From contig NZ_CP089746.1 of assembly GCF_029541745.1 (NCBI RefSeq), positions 4,783,559 to 4,847,558 of the forward strand: a DNA stretch of 64,000 nucleotides, in the 5' to 3' direction. The notes beneath the pieces were generated by a model. The model made no database searches. It had not been told where the DNA came from and was given only the letters and a program-made list of their open reading frames with translations. This DNA is from Streptomyces sp. LX-29. GTDB lineage: Bacteria > Actinomycetota > Actinomycetes > Streptomycetales > Streptomycetaceae. The position numbers and the translations under genes are program-made. Every line of letters begins with the position of its first letter. Position 1 is the stretch's first letter. Positions 16,609 through 25,370 of this stretch are shown here, one piece after another.

Positions 16609-18072
16609 ATGCGGTTTTCGGTCCGCGTCGCCGTCGGGGTCCTGGCACCCATGGGCGTCATGCTCGCCCTCGGCCTCTGGGGGCTCGACCGGGGCGCGAT
16701 GTGGCGCGACGAGTCGGCGACCTATCTGGTGGCGCGGCGCACCCTGCCGGAGATCTGGCGGCTGCTCGGCACCGTCGACGCCGTCCACGGGCTCTACTAC
16801 CTGCTGATGCACGGGGTGCTCGCCGCCGGCCGCGGCCTCGCCGCCCCCGTCGGCGACACCGAGACGCTGCTGCGGGCGCCCTCCCTGCTCGCCGCCGTCG
16901 GCACCGCCGGGCTGGTCGCCGCCCTCGGCCACCGGCTGACCGGGCGGGCCCGGGTGGGGCTGTGGGCGGGGCTGCTGTACGCGGCGACACCGATCGTCAG
17001 CCACTACGCGCAGGAGGGGCGGCCGTACGCCCTGGTGGCCACCGGCGCCGCCGCGGCGACCCTGCTGCTGGTGCGGGCCGCCGAACGGCACACCGCCGGC
17101 GGCTGGGCCGGGTACGGGGCCGTCGTCGCGGTCACCGTGCTGCTCAACGCCTGCGCCGCGCTGCTGCTCGTCGCGCACGCCGCCACCCTCGCCCTCGCCC
17201 ACGCGCCGCGCCGCACCTGGCGGGGCTGGGCGGCGGCGGCCGTCGGGGTGGTCGCGGTGCTGGCGCCGCTGCTGCTGGTCTCCGCCGGCCAGGCGGACCA
17301 GGTGGCGTGGATCGCCGAGCCGCGCTATCCGCAGGCCAAGGCCCTGCTGTACGGGTTCGCCGGGCCCAGCGGGCTGGTCCTGGCGGTCAACCTGGCCCTG
17401 ATGGGCGTCGCGCTGGCGCGACCGCTGCCGCCCGCCACCCCGCTGCCGCTGCCGGCGGTGGCGCTGCCGCTCGCCCTCGTGCCCCCGCTGCTGCTCTTCG
17501 CCGCCTCCCAGCAGGAGGCGCTCTTCCACCCGCGGTACGTGTTCTTCGCGCTGGCCGGGGTGCCGCTGCTGGCGGCGGCCGGTGCCGAGTGGCTCGCCTC
17601 CCGCATGGCCTGGCGGCGGCCGGTGGCGCTGGTGGGGGCGGCGGCTATCGGCCTGGCCTTCCTCTGGCAGTTCCCCCTCCACCAGCGGGAACGGGCCCTG
17701 TCCAGCCGGGCCGACAACCTCGCCGTGGCGGCCGCGGAGCTCGGCCGGGTCACCCGCCCGGGCGACGCGGTCCTCTACGCCCCCGCGTACGAGCGCCGTC
17801 TCGCGCTCGCCTACCCGCGGCCGGTCGCCCACCTCCGCGATGTGGCGCTCCAGGCCCCCGGCCCGCCCTCCGGAACCCTCTACGGGCGCGAGGTCGGCCG
17901 TCGAGAACTCGCCCGGCGGCTGGCCCCGCTGGACCGGGTGTGGCTGGTCTCCGAGCCCGGTCCACCCCACGGCCCCAAGCCCACCGCCCTGGCGGCGCGG
18001 GGGTTCCGGCCCGGCCCGTCGCTGTGTCTGGCGGACGGCAAGCTGACCCTGTACACGAAGGCCCCCAGATGA
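16609..18072 (+). CDS. Polytopic membrane glycosyltransferase (GT-C fold, ArnT/PMT-like)
   Basis: A 487-residue protein with about 10-12 hydrophobic segments. The first periplasmic loop carries GAMWRDESATYLVARR near residues 30-46, placing the acidic pair of lipid-linked-sugar GT-C enzymes just after helix 1. A second loop carries HYAQEGRPYAL near residue 130, another recurrent motif of this group. These enzymes transfer a sugar from a polyprenyl-phosphate donor to an acceptor outside the membrane. The C-terminal soluble portion, after about residue 350, has an alpha/beta character. Its stop overlaps the next gene's start as ATGA, so the two are translationally coupled. The acceptor is unknown; tandem TagF-like polymer synthases lie nearby. 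Confidence 0.82.
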   Translation: MRFSVRVAVGVLAPMGVMLALGLWGLDRGAMWRDESATYLVARRTLPEIWRLLGTVDAVHGLYYLLMHGVLAAGRGLAAPVGDTETLLRAPSLLAAVGTAGLVAALGHRLTGRARVGLWAGLLYAATPIVSHYAQEGRPYALVATGAAAATLLLVRAAERHTAGGWAGYGAVVAVTVLLNACAALLLVAHAATLALAHAPRRTWRGWAAAAVGVVAVLAPLLLVSAGQADQVAWIAEPRYPQAKALLYGFAGPSGLVLAVNLALMGVALARPLPPATPLPLPAVALPLALVPPLLLFAASQQEALFHPRYVFFALAGVPLLAAAGAEWLASRMAWRRPVALVGAAAIGLAFLWQFPLHQRERALSSRADNLAVAAAELGRVTRPGDAVLYAPAYERRLALAYPRPVAHLRDVALQAPGPPSGTLYGREVGRRELARRLAPLDRVWLVSEPGPPHGPKPTALAARGFRPGPSLCLADGKLTLYTKAPR

Positions 18073-18782
18073 TCAGCTTGCCGAGGCCGGGCGGCGAGCA
18101 ACGGCCTCCCACACCCGAGGAGTTCCAGGCGGCGGTCGGCAAGCGGCTGGACGACGTGGCCAAGGTCCTGGCCGGGGCGCTGGTCACCGTCGCCGGGGTC
18201 ATGACGGCGCTCGGCCTCACCAGCGACATCGTCTTCGTCGCGCTCAACAACGAGTCCTGGCCCATCTACGTGGCCTCGCTCTGCGCGATCGTCGCCATCG
18301 TCTGCAGCATCGTGGCGCTGCTCATCCGACCCACCCCGCGGGGCAACCTGTGGGAGACCATCGTCCTGATCCTCGGCGTCGTCTTCTACATGGTGGCGCT
18401 GAGCGTGGCGGTCGTCGGGGCCTCCCAGGCCGCCGGCGGCAACGGCCGGCCCACCATCACCGACGTCCGGCTCGACGGCCCCCGGTCCGACCTGCGGCTG
18501 AGCTTCGAGGTCCACGCGGACGGCGTCGACACCTGGGCGACCATCGAGGTCTACGCCAGCGCCGTGGACCGGAACGGCGACGCGCTCAGCAACGTCGACT
18601 TCTACTCCAGCGTCCTGCGGCCCGACGACAGGGGAGACGTGAGCCAGCGGATCAGCACCCCCGCGACCCTCCCCGCGAAGGCCTGGGGCATCCAGATCAG
18701 CGCGCTCGCCGCCGATGGCCCCGAGGAGTGCGAGAAGCTCACCCAGCACGGACCGGCCTGCGTGGAGGTGCAGGTGCCGTAG
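18069..18782 (+). CDS. Membrane protein of unknown function, coupled to the GT-C gene
   Basis: A 237-residue protein beginning MISLPRPGGEQRPPTP; the start overlaps the preceding stop by ATGA. A cytoplasmic N-terminus of about 35 residues is followed by about three hydrophobic helices (VLAGALVTVAGVMTALGL, VASLCAIVAIVCSIVALLI, TIVLILGVVFYMVALSVAV). An extracytoplasmic domain of about 110 residues then looks beta-rich (LRLSFEVHADG, TWATIEVYASAV) and contains a Cys pair near the C-terminus (EECEKL, GPACVEV) that could form a disulfide. I do not recognise the family. Tight coupling suggests it works with the membrane glycosyltransferase. The next gene converges after 29 bases. Confidence 0.8.
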   Translation: MISLPRPGGEQRPPTPEEFQAAVGKRLDDVAKVLAGALVTVAGVMTALGLTSDIVFVALNNESWPIYVASLCAIVAIVCSIVALLIRPTPRGNLWETIVLILGVVFYMVALSVAVVGASQAAGGNGRPTITDVRLDGPRSDLRLSFEVHADGVDTWATIEVYASAVDRNGDALSNVDFYSSVLRPDDRGDVSQRISTPATLPAKAWGIQISALAADGPEECEKLTQHGPACVEVQVP

Positions 18783-18811
18783 CGGGAGGCGGCCCGGCGC
18801 CTGCCGGACCG

Positions 18812-19351
18812 TCAGGCTCGGCGTCGGCGGATCAGGTACGCCACCGCGACGACGCCGAGCAGCGGGCCCCAGAGGAGCAGGGGGGCGTAGCAGAGGGTCA
18901 TCACGGTGCGGCCCGCGCCGTGCGGGGAGTCCGGCGCGTCCATGTTCTCGTTCCAGCCGCCGGCGAGGGCCGTGAGGGACAGGGCGGTGAGGGCCGCCGC
19001 ACCGGTGATCGCCGGGATGAAGGCCAGCAGCGGGGGGATGCGGCGGCCGCCGAGGCCGGGGACCCAGCGGGGGATCACCTCGCCCCAGCGGTGGATCAGG
19101 CCGAGGGTCAGCAGGCCGAGGGTCTCGGCGAAGAGCGAGAGGCCGATCAGGTAGAGGGACATGCCCCAGCCGATCTCGCTCTGGTGGAGGCCCGAGCCGG
19201 GGGCGAAGCCGAGCGGGACGCCGAACGCGCCGGCGACCCGCCACAGTCCCGACGCCAGCGGGGTCAGCGCGGCGATGTGGGCCGTGCGCCGGACCCACGG
19301 CGCGGGCTCGGTGCGAGCGGTGCCGGGCAGCGGGACGGAGGCGGTCGCCAC
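18812..19351 (-). CDS. Four-helix membrane protein of unknown function
   Basis: A 179-residue protein from the GTG at 19351 with GGGAG 6 bases upstream; this start removes an implausible Arg/His-rich extension from an earlier ATG at 19549. It shows about four hydrophobic segments (AHIAALTPLASGLWRVAGAF, MSLYLIGLSLFAETLGLLTL, PPLLAFIPAITGAAALTAL, PLLLWGPLLGVVAVAYLI) and a C-terminal RRRRA tail. The layout resembles small actinobacterial integral membrane proteins, but I cannot name a family. It lies between the convergent membrane gene and the 3' repeats of the TagF-like gene. Confidence 0.78.
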   Translation of the reverse strand: MATASVPLPGTARTEPAPWVRRTAHIAALTPLASGLWRVAGAFGVPLGFAPGSGLHQSEIGWGMSLYLIGLSLFAETLGLLTLGLIHRWGEVIPRWVPGLGGRRIPPLLAFIPAITGAAALTALSLTALAGGWNENMDAPDSPHGAGRTVMTLCYAPLLLWGPLLGVVAVAYLIRRRRA

Positions 19352-19563
19352 GGTGGACTCCCTGGTGTGGTGGGCGAGTTCGATGTGTCGATCCTCGCTG
19401 TGGAGACCCTCGCGTCGCGTCCGGCCGTGGTCGTCATTCCGGCGGCCGGTGCTCGGCCCGTCGTCTGACGTCCGATGAGACGTGAGAGGGAGTCCGTACA
19501 CCCGCCCGTCAGCCCTCGGCCGCACGCCGGTGTCAGACCGCGGCCGCACCCCGTGTCATAACT

Positions 19564-19752
19564 CCCCGTCAGACGTCCGTCTCCCCCCAGCAGCACCCGC
19601 CGCACCCCGTGTCATAGCTCCCGGTCAGGCCCCCGCCGCACCCGTGCCGTAGCTCCCGGTCAGACCCCCGTCTCCCCCAGCAGCACCCGCCGCACCCCGC
19701 GCCATAGCGCCCGGTCAGACCCCCGTCTCCCCCAGCAGCACCCGCCGCACCA
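19564..19752. repeat. Tandem duplications of the 3' end of the TagF-like gene
   Basis: The last roughly 42 bases of the gene ending at 19715 (19711-19752, encoding RRVLLGETGV and the stop) recur almost exactly at 19656-19697 and, slightly changed, at 19564-19606. A shortened copy lies at 19621-19650 and weaker ones towards 19500. Each unit of 50-60 bases adds a spacer of the type GCACCCCGTGTCATAGCTC and repeats the stop codon, so extra copies lie in the 3' untranslated region. Confidence 0.82.
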
Positions 19753-21880
19753 CCCGCTCCGCGGCCCGGCCGTCGTCGTAGCGGCAGAAGCGTTCCCGGA
19801 AGGCCGCCCGCAGCGCGGTGGCGGACGCGTCGTTCCAGCGACCCTCGCGGAAGACGGCGATGAGTTCGTCCTCGGTGCGGGCGACGGCGCCGGGGGTGTC
19901 GCCGGGGCGGCCGGAGAGCAGGTCGAAGTAGACGCCGCGGGTGGCGCGGTAGAGCTCCCAGTCGTCGGCGTAGACGACGATCGGCCGGTCGAGGTCGGCG
20001 TAGTCGAACATGATGGAGGAGTAGTCGGTCAGCAGCGCGTCGGCGGCCAGGCACAGGTCCTCCACCCGGGGGTGCGCGGAGACGTCGATGACCAGGCCCG
20101 CCTCGGCCAGCCCCGCCAGGTCCGCCTGCGCCCCGTAGGAATAGTGGGCCCGCACCAGCAGCACCGTGTCCGGCCCCAGCGCCCGGCTGACCCGCCCCAG
20201 GTCCAGGCGGGGGGTGAAGGAGTGCTGGTAGTCGCGGAGGGTGGGGGTGTAGAGGATCGCGGTGCGCTCGGCGGGGATGCCCAGTTCGGCGCGGAGGGCC
20301 GCGATCTCGGCCCGGCCGGCGCTGAAGTAGACGTCGTTGCGCGGATAGCCGTATTCGAGGATCTCGTACGAGGCCGGGTAGACCCGCTCCCAGACCTCGC
20401 TGGAGTGCTGGTTGGAGGAGAGCACGTAGTCCCAGCGGTCCACCCGGCGCAGCAGGCTGCGGAAGCTCATGCCGCGGGCCGCCGCCGGATAGTGCTGCTG
20501 GTCCAGGCCCATGCACTTCAGCGGGGTGCCGTGCAGGGTCTGCAGATGGATCTGTCCGGGCCGCTTGACCAGGTCGTTGGCGAAGTTGACGTTGTTGACG
20601 AGGTACTTGGCGCGGGCGATGGCCTGGTAGTACCCGCGGGTGCCGGGCAGCACGTAGTCGACGTCCCGCGGGACGGTCTCCAGCTGCGACGGGCGGACCA
20701 CCCACACCCCGTGGATGTGCGGCGCCAGCTCCCGCGCCGCGTAGTAGACGGCGGCCGGATTGCACAGCACCCCGCGGTTCCAGTAGGCGGAGTAGACGGC
20801 CAGCCGGTCGTCCAGCGGCAGCCGCCGGTGCACCCGGTACAGCGCCCGCTTGGCCCGCGCGGCCAGCGGGTGGCGGACCTTCCGGCGCAGCCAGCGAGTC
20901 CCGGCGGAGGGCCGCGCGGACGCCTCCCGGGCCAGGTAGCGCGCGAAGGAACCGCGGGCCAGCGCCTCGAAGCGCTCGGCGTCCTCGGGCGGCGCGGTGA
21001 AGCCCGGCGGCACGTGCACGAGGTACCAGCCCGACGCCCGCTGGAAGAAGCGCAGCCGGTCGCGGGGGGCCACCCGCGAGGGGTTGTCCAGGCAGAACAG
21101 GAAGTGTGAGACGGCCCGTTCGAAGAGGGCGGGGCGCAGCGGTTCCAGCCGCGGGCGGTCGTCGAGGAAGTCGAAGAGGCGCGCGTACTGCTCGAAGATG
21201 ACGAAGTGCTCCTCGCCGGGGCTGCGGGTGCTGGCCCCGGTGCGCCGCTGCCGGTACTCCAGCCCCACCAGGGGCACACAGGCGAGCCGCTCGGCCGTCA
21301 GCATGGTCTTGTACGACAGCAGGGCGTCCTCGTAGATACCCTCACTGAAGGCGAACCGGTGTTCGGTGTAGAACTCCCGGCGGTAGACGCGGTTGGAGGA
21401 CATCGCGAACAGCCGCAGGAACTCGGGGCGTTCCAGGATGGAGAAGACGTCCGTGCCGGCGGACTCCAGCAGCGGCCCGAAGAGGCTGGACTCCCGCCGG
21501 TCCCACCAGTAGGTGCGCACATGGTCGAAGTAGAGGATGTCCGGGTCGGCGGTGCGGGCGAGCCGGTCGGCCAGGCCGCGCAGGGTGCCGGGGGCGAGGG
21601 TGTCGTCGCCGTCGAGGAAGAGCAGGTAGTCGCCGGTGGCCCGGGCCACGCCGGCGTTCCTGGCCCGGCCCGGGCCCTGGTTGACCTCCAGGTGCGCCGG
21701 GACCACCCGCTCGTCCCGCGCCGCGTACTCGTCGATGATGGCGCCGCAGTGGTCCGGCGACCGGTCGTCGACCGCCACCACCTCGATGTCGTGGAACGAC
21801 TGGGTCAGGGCCGAGTCGAGGCACTCGCGCAGATAGCCCTGCACCCGGTAGGCGGCGACGATGATGCTGAAGCGGGGCAT
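19715..21880 (-). CDS. Bifunctional GT2 glycosyltransferase / CDP-glycerol glycerophosphotransferase (TagF-like)
   Basis: A 721-residue protein with two catalytic modules. Residues about 1-200 are a family 2 glycosyltransferase: FSIIVAAYRVQGYLRECLDSAL, then VVAVDDRSPD and the metal-binding LLFLDGDDTL. Residues about 340-710 are a TagF-type glycerophosphotransferase: QIHLQTLHGTPLKCMG with the conserved His, ENGxPR-like YGYPRNDVYF, ILYTPTLRDYQ, and ALLTDYSSIMFDYADLDRPI. It probably builds a phosphodiester-linked wall polymer (teichoic-acid type) on the cytoplasmic membrane. ATG at 21880, ribosome site GGAGGAGGG. It is the downstream partner of a close paralogue 78 bases away, probably in one operon. 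Confidence 0.9.
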   Translation of the reverse strand: MPRFSIIVAAYRVQGYLRECLDSALTQSFHDIEVVAVDDRSPDHCGAIIDEYAARDERVVPAHLEVNQGPGRARNAGVARATGDYLLFLDGDDTLAPGTLRGLADRLARTADPDILYFDHVRTYWWDRRESSLFGPLLESAGTDVFSILERPEFLRLFAMSSNRVYRREFYTEHRFAFSEGIYEDALLSYKTMLTAERLACVPLVGLEYRQRRTGASTRSPGEEHFVIFEQYARLFDFLDDRPRLEPLRPALFERAVSHFLFCLDNPSRVAPRDRLRFFQRASGWYLVHVPPGFTAPPEDAERFEALARGSFARYLAREASARPSAGTRWLRRKVRHPLAARAKRALYRVHRRLPLDDRLAVYSAYWNRGVLCNPAAVYYAARELAPHIHGVWVVRPSQLETVPRDVDYVLPGTRGYYQAIARAKYLVNNVNFANDLVKRPGQIHLQTLHGTPLKCMGLDQQHYPAAARGMSFRSLLRRVDRWDYVLSSNQHSSEVWERVYPASYEILEYGYPRNDVYFSAGRAEIAALRAELGIPAERTAILYTPTLRDYQHSFTPRLDLGRVSRALGPDTVLLVRAHYSYGAQADLAGLAEAGLVIDVSAHPRVEDLCLAADALLTDYSSIMFDYADLDRPIVVYADDWELYRATRGVYFDLLSGRPGDTPGAVARTEDELIAVFREGRWNDASATALRAAFRERFCRYDDGRAAERVVRRVLLGETGV

Positions 21881-21958
21881 GACGCCCTCCTCCCGTAACG
21901 GACCGGGGTCACCGGGGTCTCGGCCGGCGACGGACCGGGATCACCGGGTTGTCGGCGC

Positions 21959-24247
21959 TCAACGGCGCGAGACCACGTCGAGGGTGACGGCGGGCGGGCC
22001 GTGGGGCCGCGCGGCCGGGGCCGGGGTGCGGTCCGCGAGCGGCACCACCGGCGGCCCGTCGTCGGTCTCGCCGAGGAAGACCCGCCGCACCACGCGCTCG
22101 GCGGCCCGCCCGTCGTCCCAGGGGCAGAAGCGTTCCCGGAAGGCGGTGCGCCGCCCGGCCGCGGTGGACTCGCGCCAGCCGCCCTCGCGGAACACCGCGA
22201 TCAGCTCGTCCTCGGTGCGGCAGACCGGCCCCGGCGCGTCCTCGCCGGTGAGGTCGAGATAGACGCCGCGGGTGGCGCGGTAGGCGTCCCAGTCGTCGGC
22301 GTAGACGACGATCGGGCGGTCCAGGTTGGCGTAGTCGACCATGAGGGAGGAGTAGTCGGTGATCAGCGCGTCGGCGGCCAGGCACAGCTCCTCCACGCTG
22401 CCGTGCGCCGAGACGTCGATGACCCCCGCCGCCCCGGCCGCTCCCCCCTCCACGCCCGGCCCCTGACCGCCGTCGGCGAAGTAGTGCGCGCGGACCAGCA
22501 GGGTGAACTGCGGGCCCAGCGCGTGCGCGACCCGGCCCACGTCCAACCGGGGCGCGTGATCGCGCGCGTAGTCGCGGTGGGTGGGCGCGTACAGCACGGC
22601 GGTGGCGTGCGGCGCGATGCCGAGCGCCGCGCGGATGCGCCGGACGTCCTCGGCGGTGGCGCGCTGGTAGACGTCGTTGCGCGGATAGCCGTAGCCGAGC
22701 GTGGTGTAGCCGGAGGGGTAGACGCGCTCCCAGGTGAGGGTGGAGTGCCGGTTGGCGGAGAGGCTGTAGTCCCAGCGGTCGACCCGCTTCAGCAGCCGCT
22801 CGAAGTCCATGGCGTGCGCGGCCGCCGGATGGTCCTGGAGGTCCAGGCCCATGTGCTTGAGCGGGGTGCCGTGGTGGGTCTGGAGGTGGATCTGGCCGGG
22901 CCGCTTGCGCAGCCGGTCGGTGAAGTTGACGTTGTTGACCAGGAAGCGGGCGCGGGCCAGGGCGGTCCAGTACGCGGCCGAGCCGGGCTGGATCCGCCGC
23001 ACGCCCGGCGGCAGGGTGTGCGCGTACGCCTCGCCGGTGATCCACGCGGTGCGCAGGTGCGGCGCCAGCCGTCGCACCTCGGCCTCGATGGCCGCCGGGT
23101 TGCAGGCGTAGCCGCGGTGCCAGTAGGCGGCGAAGACGGCCAGCCGCGGATCGAGGCGCCGGTGGCGCTGGAGCAGGTAGTGCGCGCGCAGCACCCCGGT
23201 CCGCAGCGCCCGGTAGCAGCCGCCGGCCAGTCGCCGGCCGCCGCGCCACAGCCGCCGCGCCGCGCTCAGGAACCCGTACGCCCGGCAGGCGCCGAGCCGC
23301 AGCAGCGTGGAGCGCAGCCGGATGCGGCGCCGGGCGGCCCGGCCGAGCGCGCCGTGGGTGTGGTGGCGGCGGTGGTGGGCGCGGGTGCGGCGGGCGAAGT
23401 CGGCGCGGGTGCCCGGCGGCAGCCGGCCCGGCGCGGCGTAGATCGCGGAGAGGTGCTCCAGCATCCGCTGGAAGAGCACGGGGCGCCAGTGGGCCAGTTC
23501 GGGCCGGCTGTCGACGAACGCGAAGACGCGGTCGTACTGGTCGAAGACGTCGAAGTGGGCATGGCTGGTGGTGCGCAGGATCGAGCCGCGCCGGCGCTGC
23601 CGGTAGTGCACGCAGACCCGGTCCAGGGTGGCGACCGAGCGGGCGCACAGCAGCACCGGGTAGGTCCAGGGGGTGTCCTCGTAGATGCCGGGCGGGAAGG
23701 CGAAGCCCTCGCGCTGGATGAAGTCCCGGCGGTACGCCTTGTTCCACGCCACCATCAGCAGCCGCAGCAGCTCGGGGCGGTCGGCGAGCCGGAAGACCTC
23801 GGGCACGTCGGTGCCGGCCGGGCCGCGCTGGGCGAGCAGCCCGGCGCGCACGTTGCGCACCGTCACGCCGGTCCAGTACACCCGCGCGTAGTCGAAGAGC
23901 AGCACCTCCGGGTCGGCGATGGCGCGCAGCCGCTCGTCGATCGCGCGCAGCGCGCCGGGCGCCAGGGTGTCGTCGCCGTCGAGGAAGAGCAGGTAGTCGC
24001 CGGTGGCCTGGCGCAGCCCGGCATTGCGGGCCGGGCCCAGGCCCGTGTTCTCGGGGAGATGGACGGGGCGCACCCGCGGGTCCTGGGCGGCCAACTCGTC
24101 GATGATGGCGCCGCAGGCGTCCGGGGAGGCGTCGTCGACCGCGATCAGCTCCAGGTCGGTGTGGTCCTGCGTCAGCACGGAGCGCAGGCAGTCGTGGAGG
24201 TACGCCTGGACCTTGTACGCGGGGACGATGACGCTGAACCGGGGCAC
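21959..24247 (-). CDS. Paralogous GT2 / CDP-glycerol glycerophosphotransferase (TagF-like)
   Basis: A 762-residue protein with the same two modules as its downstream neighbour. The GT2 part has FSVIVPAYKVQAYLHDCLRS, LIAVDDASPD and LLFLDGDDTL. The TagF part has IHLQTHHGTPLKHMGLD, YGYPRNDVYQ, VLYAPTHRDYA and ALITDYSSLMVDYANLDRPI. The start is a GTG at 24247 (MPRFSVIVP), which the paralogue's start supports, though the ribosome site is weak. An Arg-rich linker (residues about 300-345) and a Gly-rich insertion before VIDVSAHG distinguish it. The tandem pair probably arose by duplication, and two such enzymes could lay down different repeating units or act as primer and polymerase. It is probably the first gene of the pair. 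Confidence 0.9.
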   Translation of the reverse strand: MPRFSVIVPAYKVQAYLHDCLRSVLTQDHTDLELIAVDDASPDACGAIIDELAAQDPRVRPVHLPENTGLGPARNAGLRQATGDYLLFLDGDDTLAPGALRAIDERLRAIADPEVLLFDYARVYWTGVTVRNVRAGLLAQRGPAGTDVPEVFRLADRPELLRLLMVAWNKAYRRDFIQREGFAFPPGIYEDTPWTYPVLLCARSVATLDRVCVHYRQRRRGSILRTTSHAHFDVFDQYDRVFAFVDSRPELAHWRPVLFQRMLEHLSAIYAAPGRLPPGTRADFARRTRAHHRRHHTHGALGRAARRRIRLRSTLLRLGACRAYGFLSAARRLWRGGRRLAGGCYRALRTGVLRAHYLLQRHRRLDPRLAVFAAYWHRGYACNPAAIEAEVRRLAPHLRTAWITGEAYAHTLPPGVRRIQPGSAAYWTALARARFLVNNVNFTDRLRKRPGQIHLQTHHGTPLKHMGLDLQDHPAAAHAMDFERLLKRVDRWDYSLSANRHSTLTWERVYPSGYTTLGYGYPRNDVYQRATAEDVRRIRAALGIAPHATAVLYAPTHRDYARDHAPRLDVGRVAHALGPQFTLLVRAHYFADGGQGPGVEGGAAGAAGVIDVSAHGSVEELCLAADALITDYSSLMVDYANLDRPIVVYADDWDAYRATRGVYLDLTGEDAPGPVCRTEDELIAVFREGGWRESTAAGRRTAFRERFCPWDDGRAAERVVRRVFLGETDDGPPVVPLADRTPAPAARPHGPPAVTLDVVSRR

Positions 24248-24488
24248 GGCGGATCCCAGGGGTCGGGGACGCGGGCGAGAAAGGTTGTCCCACTATCACG
24301 TAAACAGAGGGGAGTGAACCGTTTTTGCGGCGCTGGGCGGGGAGAGCCGCCCCGTTTGGCGCACAAGCCCGCCGCCGTGCCCGCACCGTCCCCGTAGCGC
24401 TCTGGCCCCGCTGTGCCCCGCTGTGCCCCCGTCGCGCCCCGCCCCGCCGTGTCCGTACGCCCCCGTACCCCTGGCGCTACGGCCCCGG

Positions 24489-25370
24489 CTACTTCACCGC
24501 GCCCGCCATCACGCCCGACACGAACTGCCGTTGGAAGGCGAAGAAGACGGCCAGCGGCACCACCATCGAGATGAAGGCGCCGGGACCGAGCACGTCGATG
24601 TTGTTGCCGAACTGCCGGACCTGCTGCTGGAGCGCGACCGTGATCGGCGGGTTGCCGCTGTCCGCGAAGATCAGCGCGACCAGCATGTCGTTCCACACCC
24701 ACAGGAACTGGAAGATGCCCAGCGAGGCGATGGCCGGGCCGCCCAGCGGCAGCACCACCCGGAAGAACAGCCGCAGCTCGCCCGCCCCGTCCAGCCGCGC
24801 CGCCTCCAGCAGCTCGCGCGGGATCTCGGCGAAGAAGTTGCGCAGCAGGAAGATCGCGAAGGGCAGGCCGAAGGCGGTGTGGAAGAGCACCACGCCGGTG
24901 GTGGTCTCGAAGATGCCGATCTCGCCGAAGAGCTTGGCCACCGGGATCAGCGCCACCTGCACGGGGACCACGAGCAGGCCGACGACCAGCAGGAACCACC
25001 AGTCGCGGCCGGGGAAGTCCATCCAGGCGAAGGCGTACCCGGCGAGCGCGCCGATCAGCACCACCAGCACCGTGGCCGGGACGGTGATCGCGGCCGTGGT
25101 CCACAGCGAGTCGGTGATCCGCTCGTTGTTCAGCAGGTCCTCGTAGGCGCCGAAGGTGAGCTGGCCCGGGTCGTCGAAGACCTTCCACCAGCCGGAGACG
25201 TCCACGTCGGCCGGGTCGCGCAGCGAGGAGAGCAGCAGCCCGACGGTGGGCAGCAGCCAGAAGAGCCCCACCAGGATCAGAAAGATCCGGGTCGCCCCGC
25301 CGCCGGCCCGGGCCGCGATCCGCGCGGGCAGCGACTGTTTGCCTCGTACGACCGTGTCCGCACTGGTCAT
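24489..25370 (-). CDS. Sugar ABC transporter permease (MalG-type)
   Basis: A 293-residue inner-membrane permease of the carbohydrate-uptake subfamily 1. It shows six hydrophobic helices and the cytoplasmic EAA loop EAARLDGAGELRLFFRVVLPL near residues 195-215, which docks on the ATPase. The first helix follows GGATRIFLILVGLFWLLPT. Its ATG overlaps the stop of the upstream MalF-type gene by four bases (25367-25370), so the pair is translationally coupled. With the binding protein at 26768-28156 it forms a complete importer except for the ATP-binding subunit. In Streptomyces a shared ATPase such as MsiK often serves such systems. The transported sugar is not evident. Confidence 0.93.
   Translation of the reverse strand: MTSADTVVRGKQSLPARIAARAGGGATRIFLILVGLFWLLPTVGLLLSSLRDPADVDVSGWWKVFDDPGQLTFGAYEDLLNNERITDSLWTTAAITVPATVLVVLIGALAGYAFAWMDFPGRDWWFLLVVGLLVVPVQVALIPVAKLFGEIGIFETTTGVVLFHTAFGLPFAIFLLRNFFAEIPRELLEAARLDGAGELRLFFRVVLPLGGPAIASLGIFQFLWVWNDMLVALIFADSGNPPITVALQQQVRQFGNNIDVLGPGAFISMVVPLAVFFAFQRQFVSGVMAGAVK

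Noticed and set aside
14589..18782. Large frames running through the GC minisatellite on both strands
   Set aside because: They encode only Arg/Pro/Ala/Gly repeats, change composition at the repeat borders and have no start signals. The real gene within is at 16609-18072.
22001..24397. 798-residue plus-strand frame opposite the second TagF-like gene
   Set aside because: Shadow of the true minus-strand gene, which has complete GT2 and TagF motifs.
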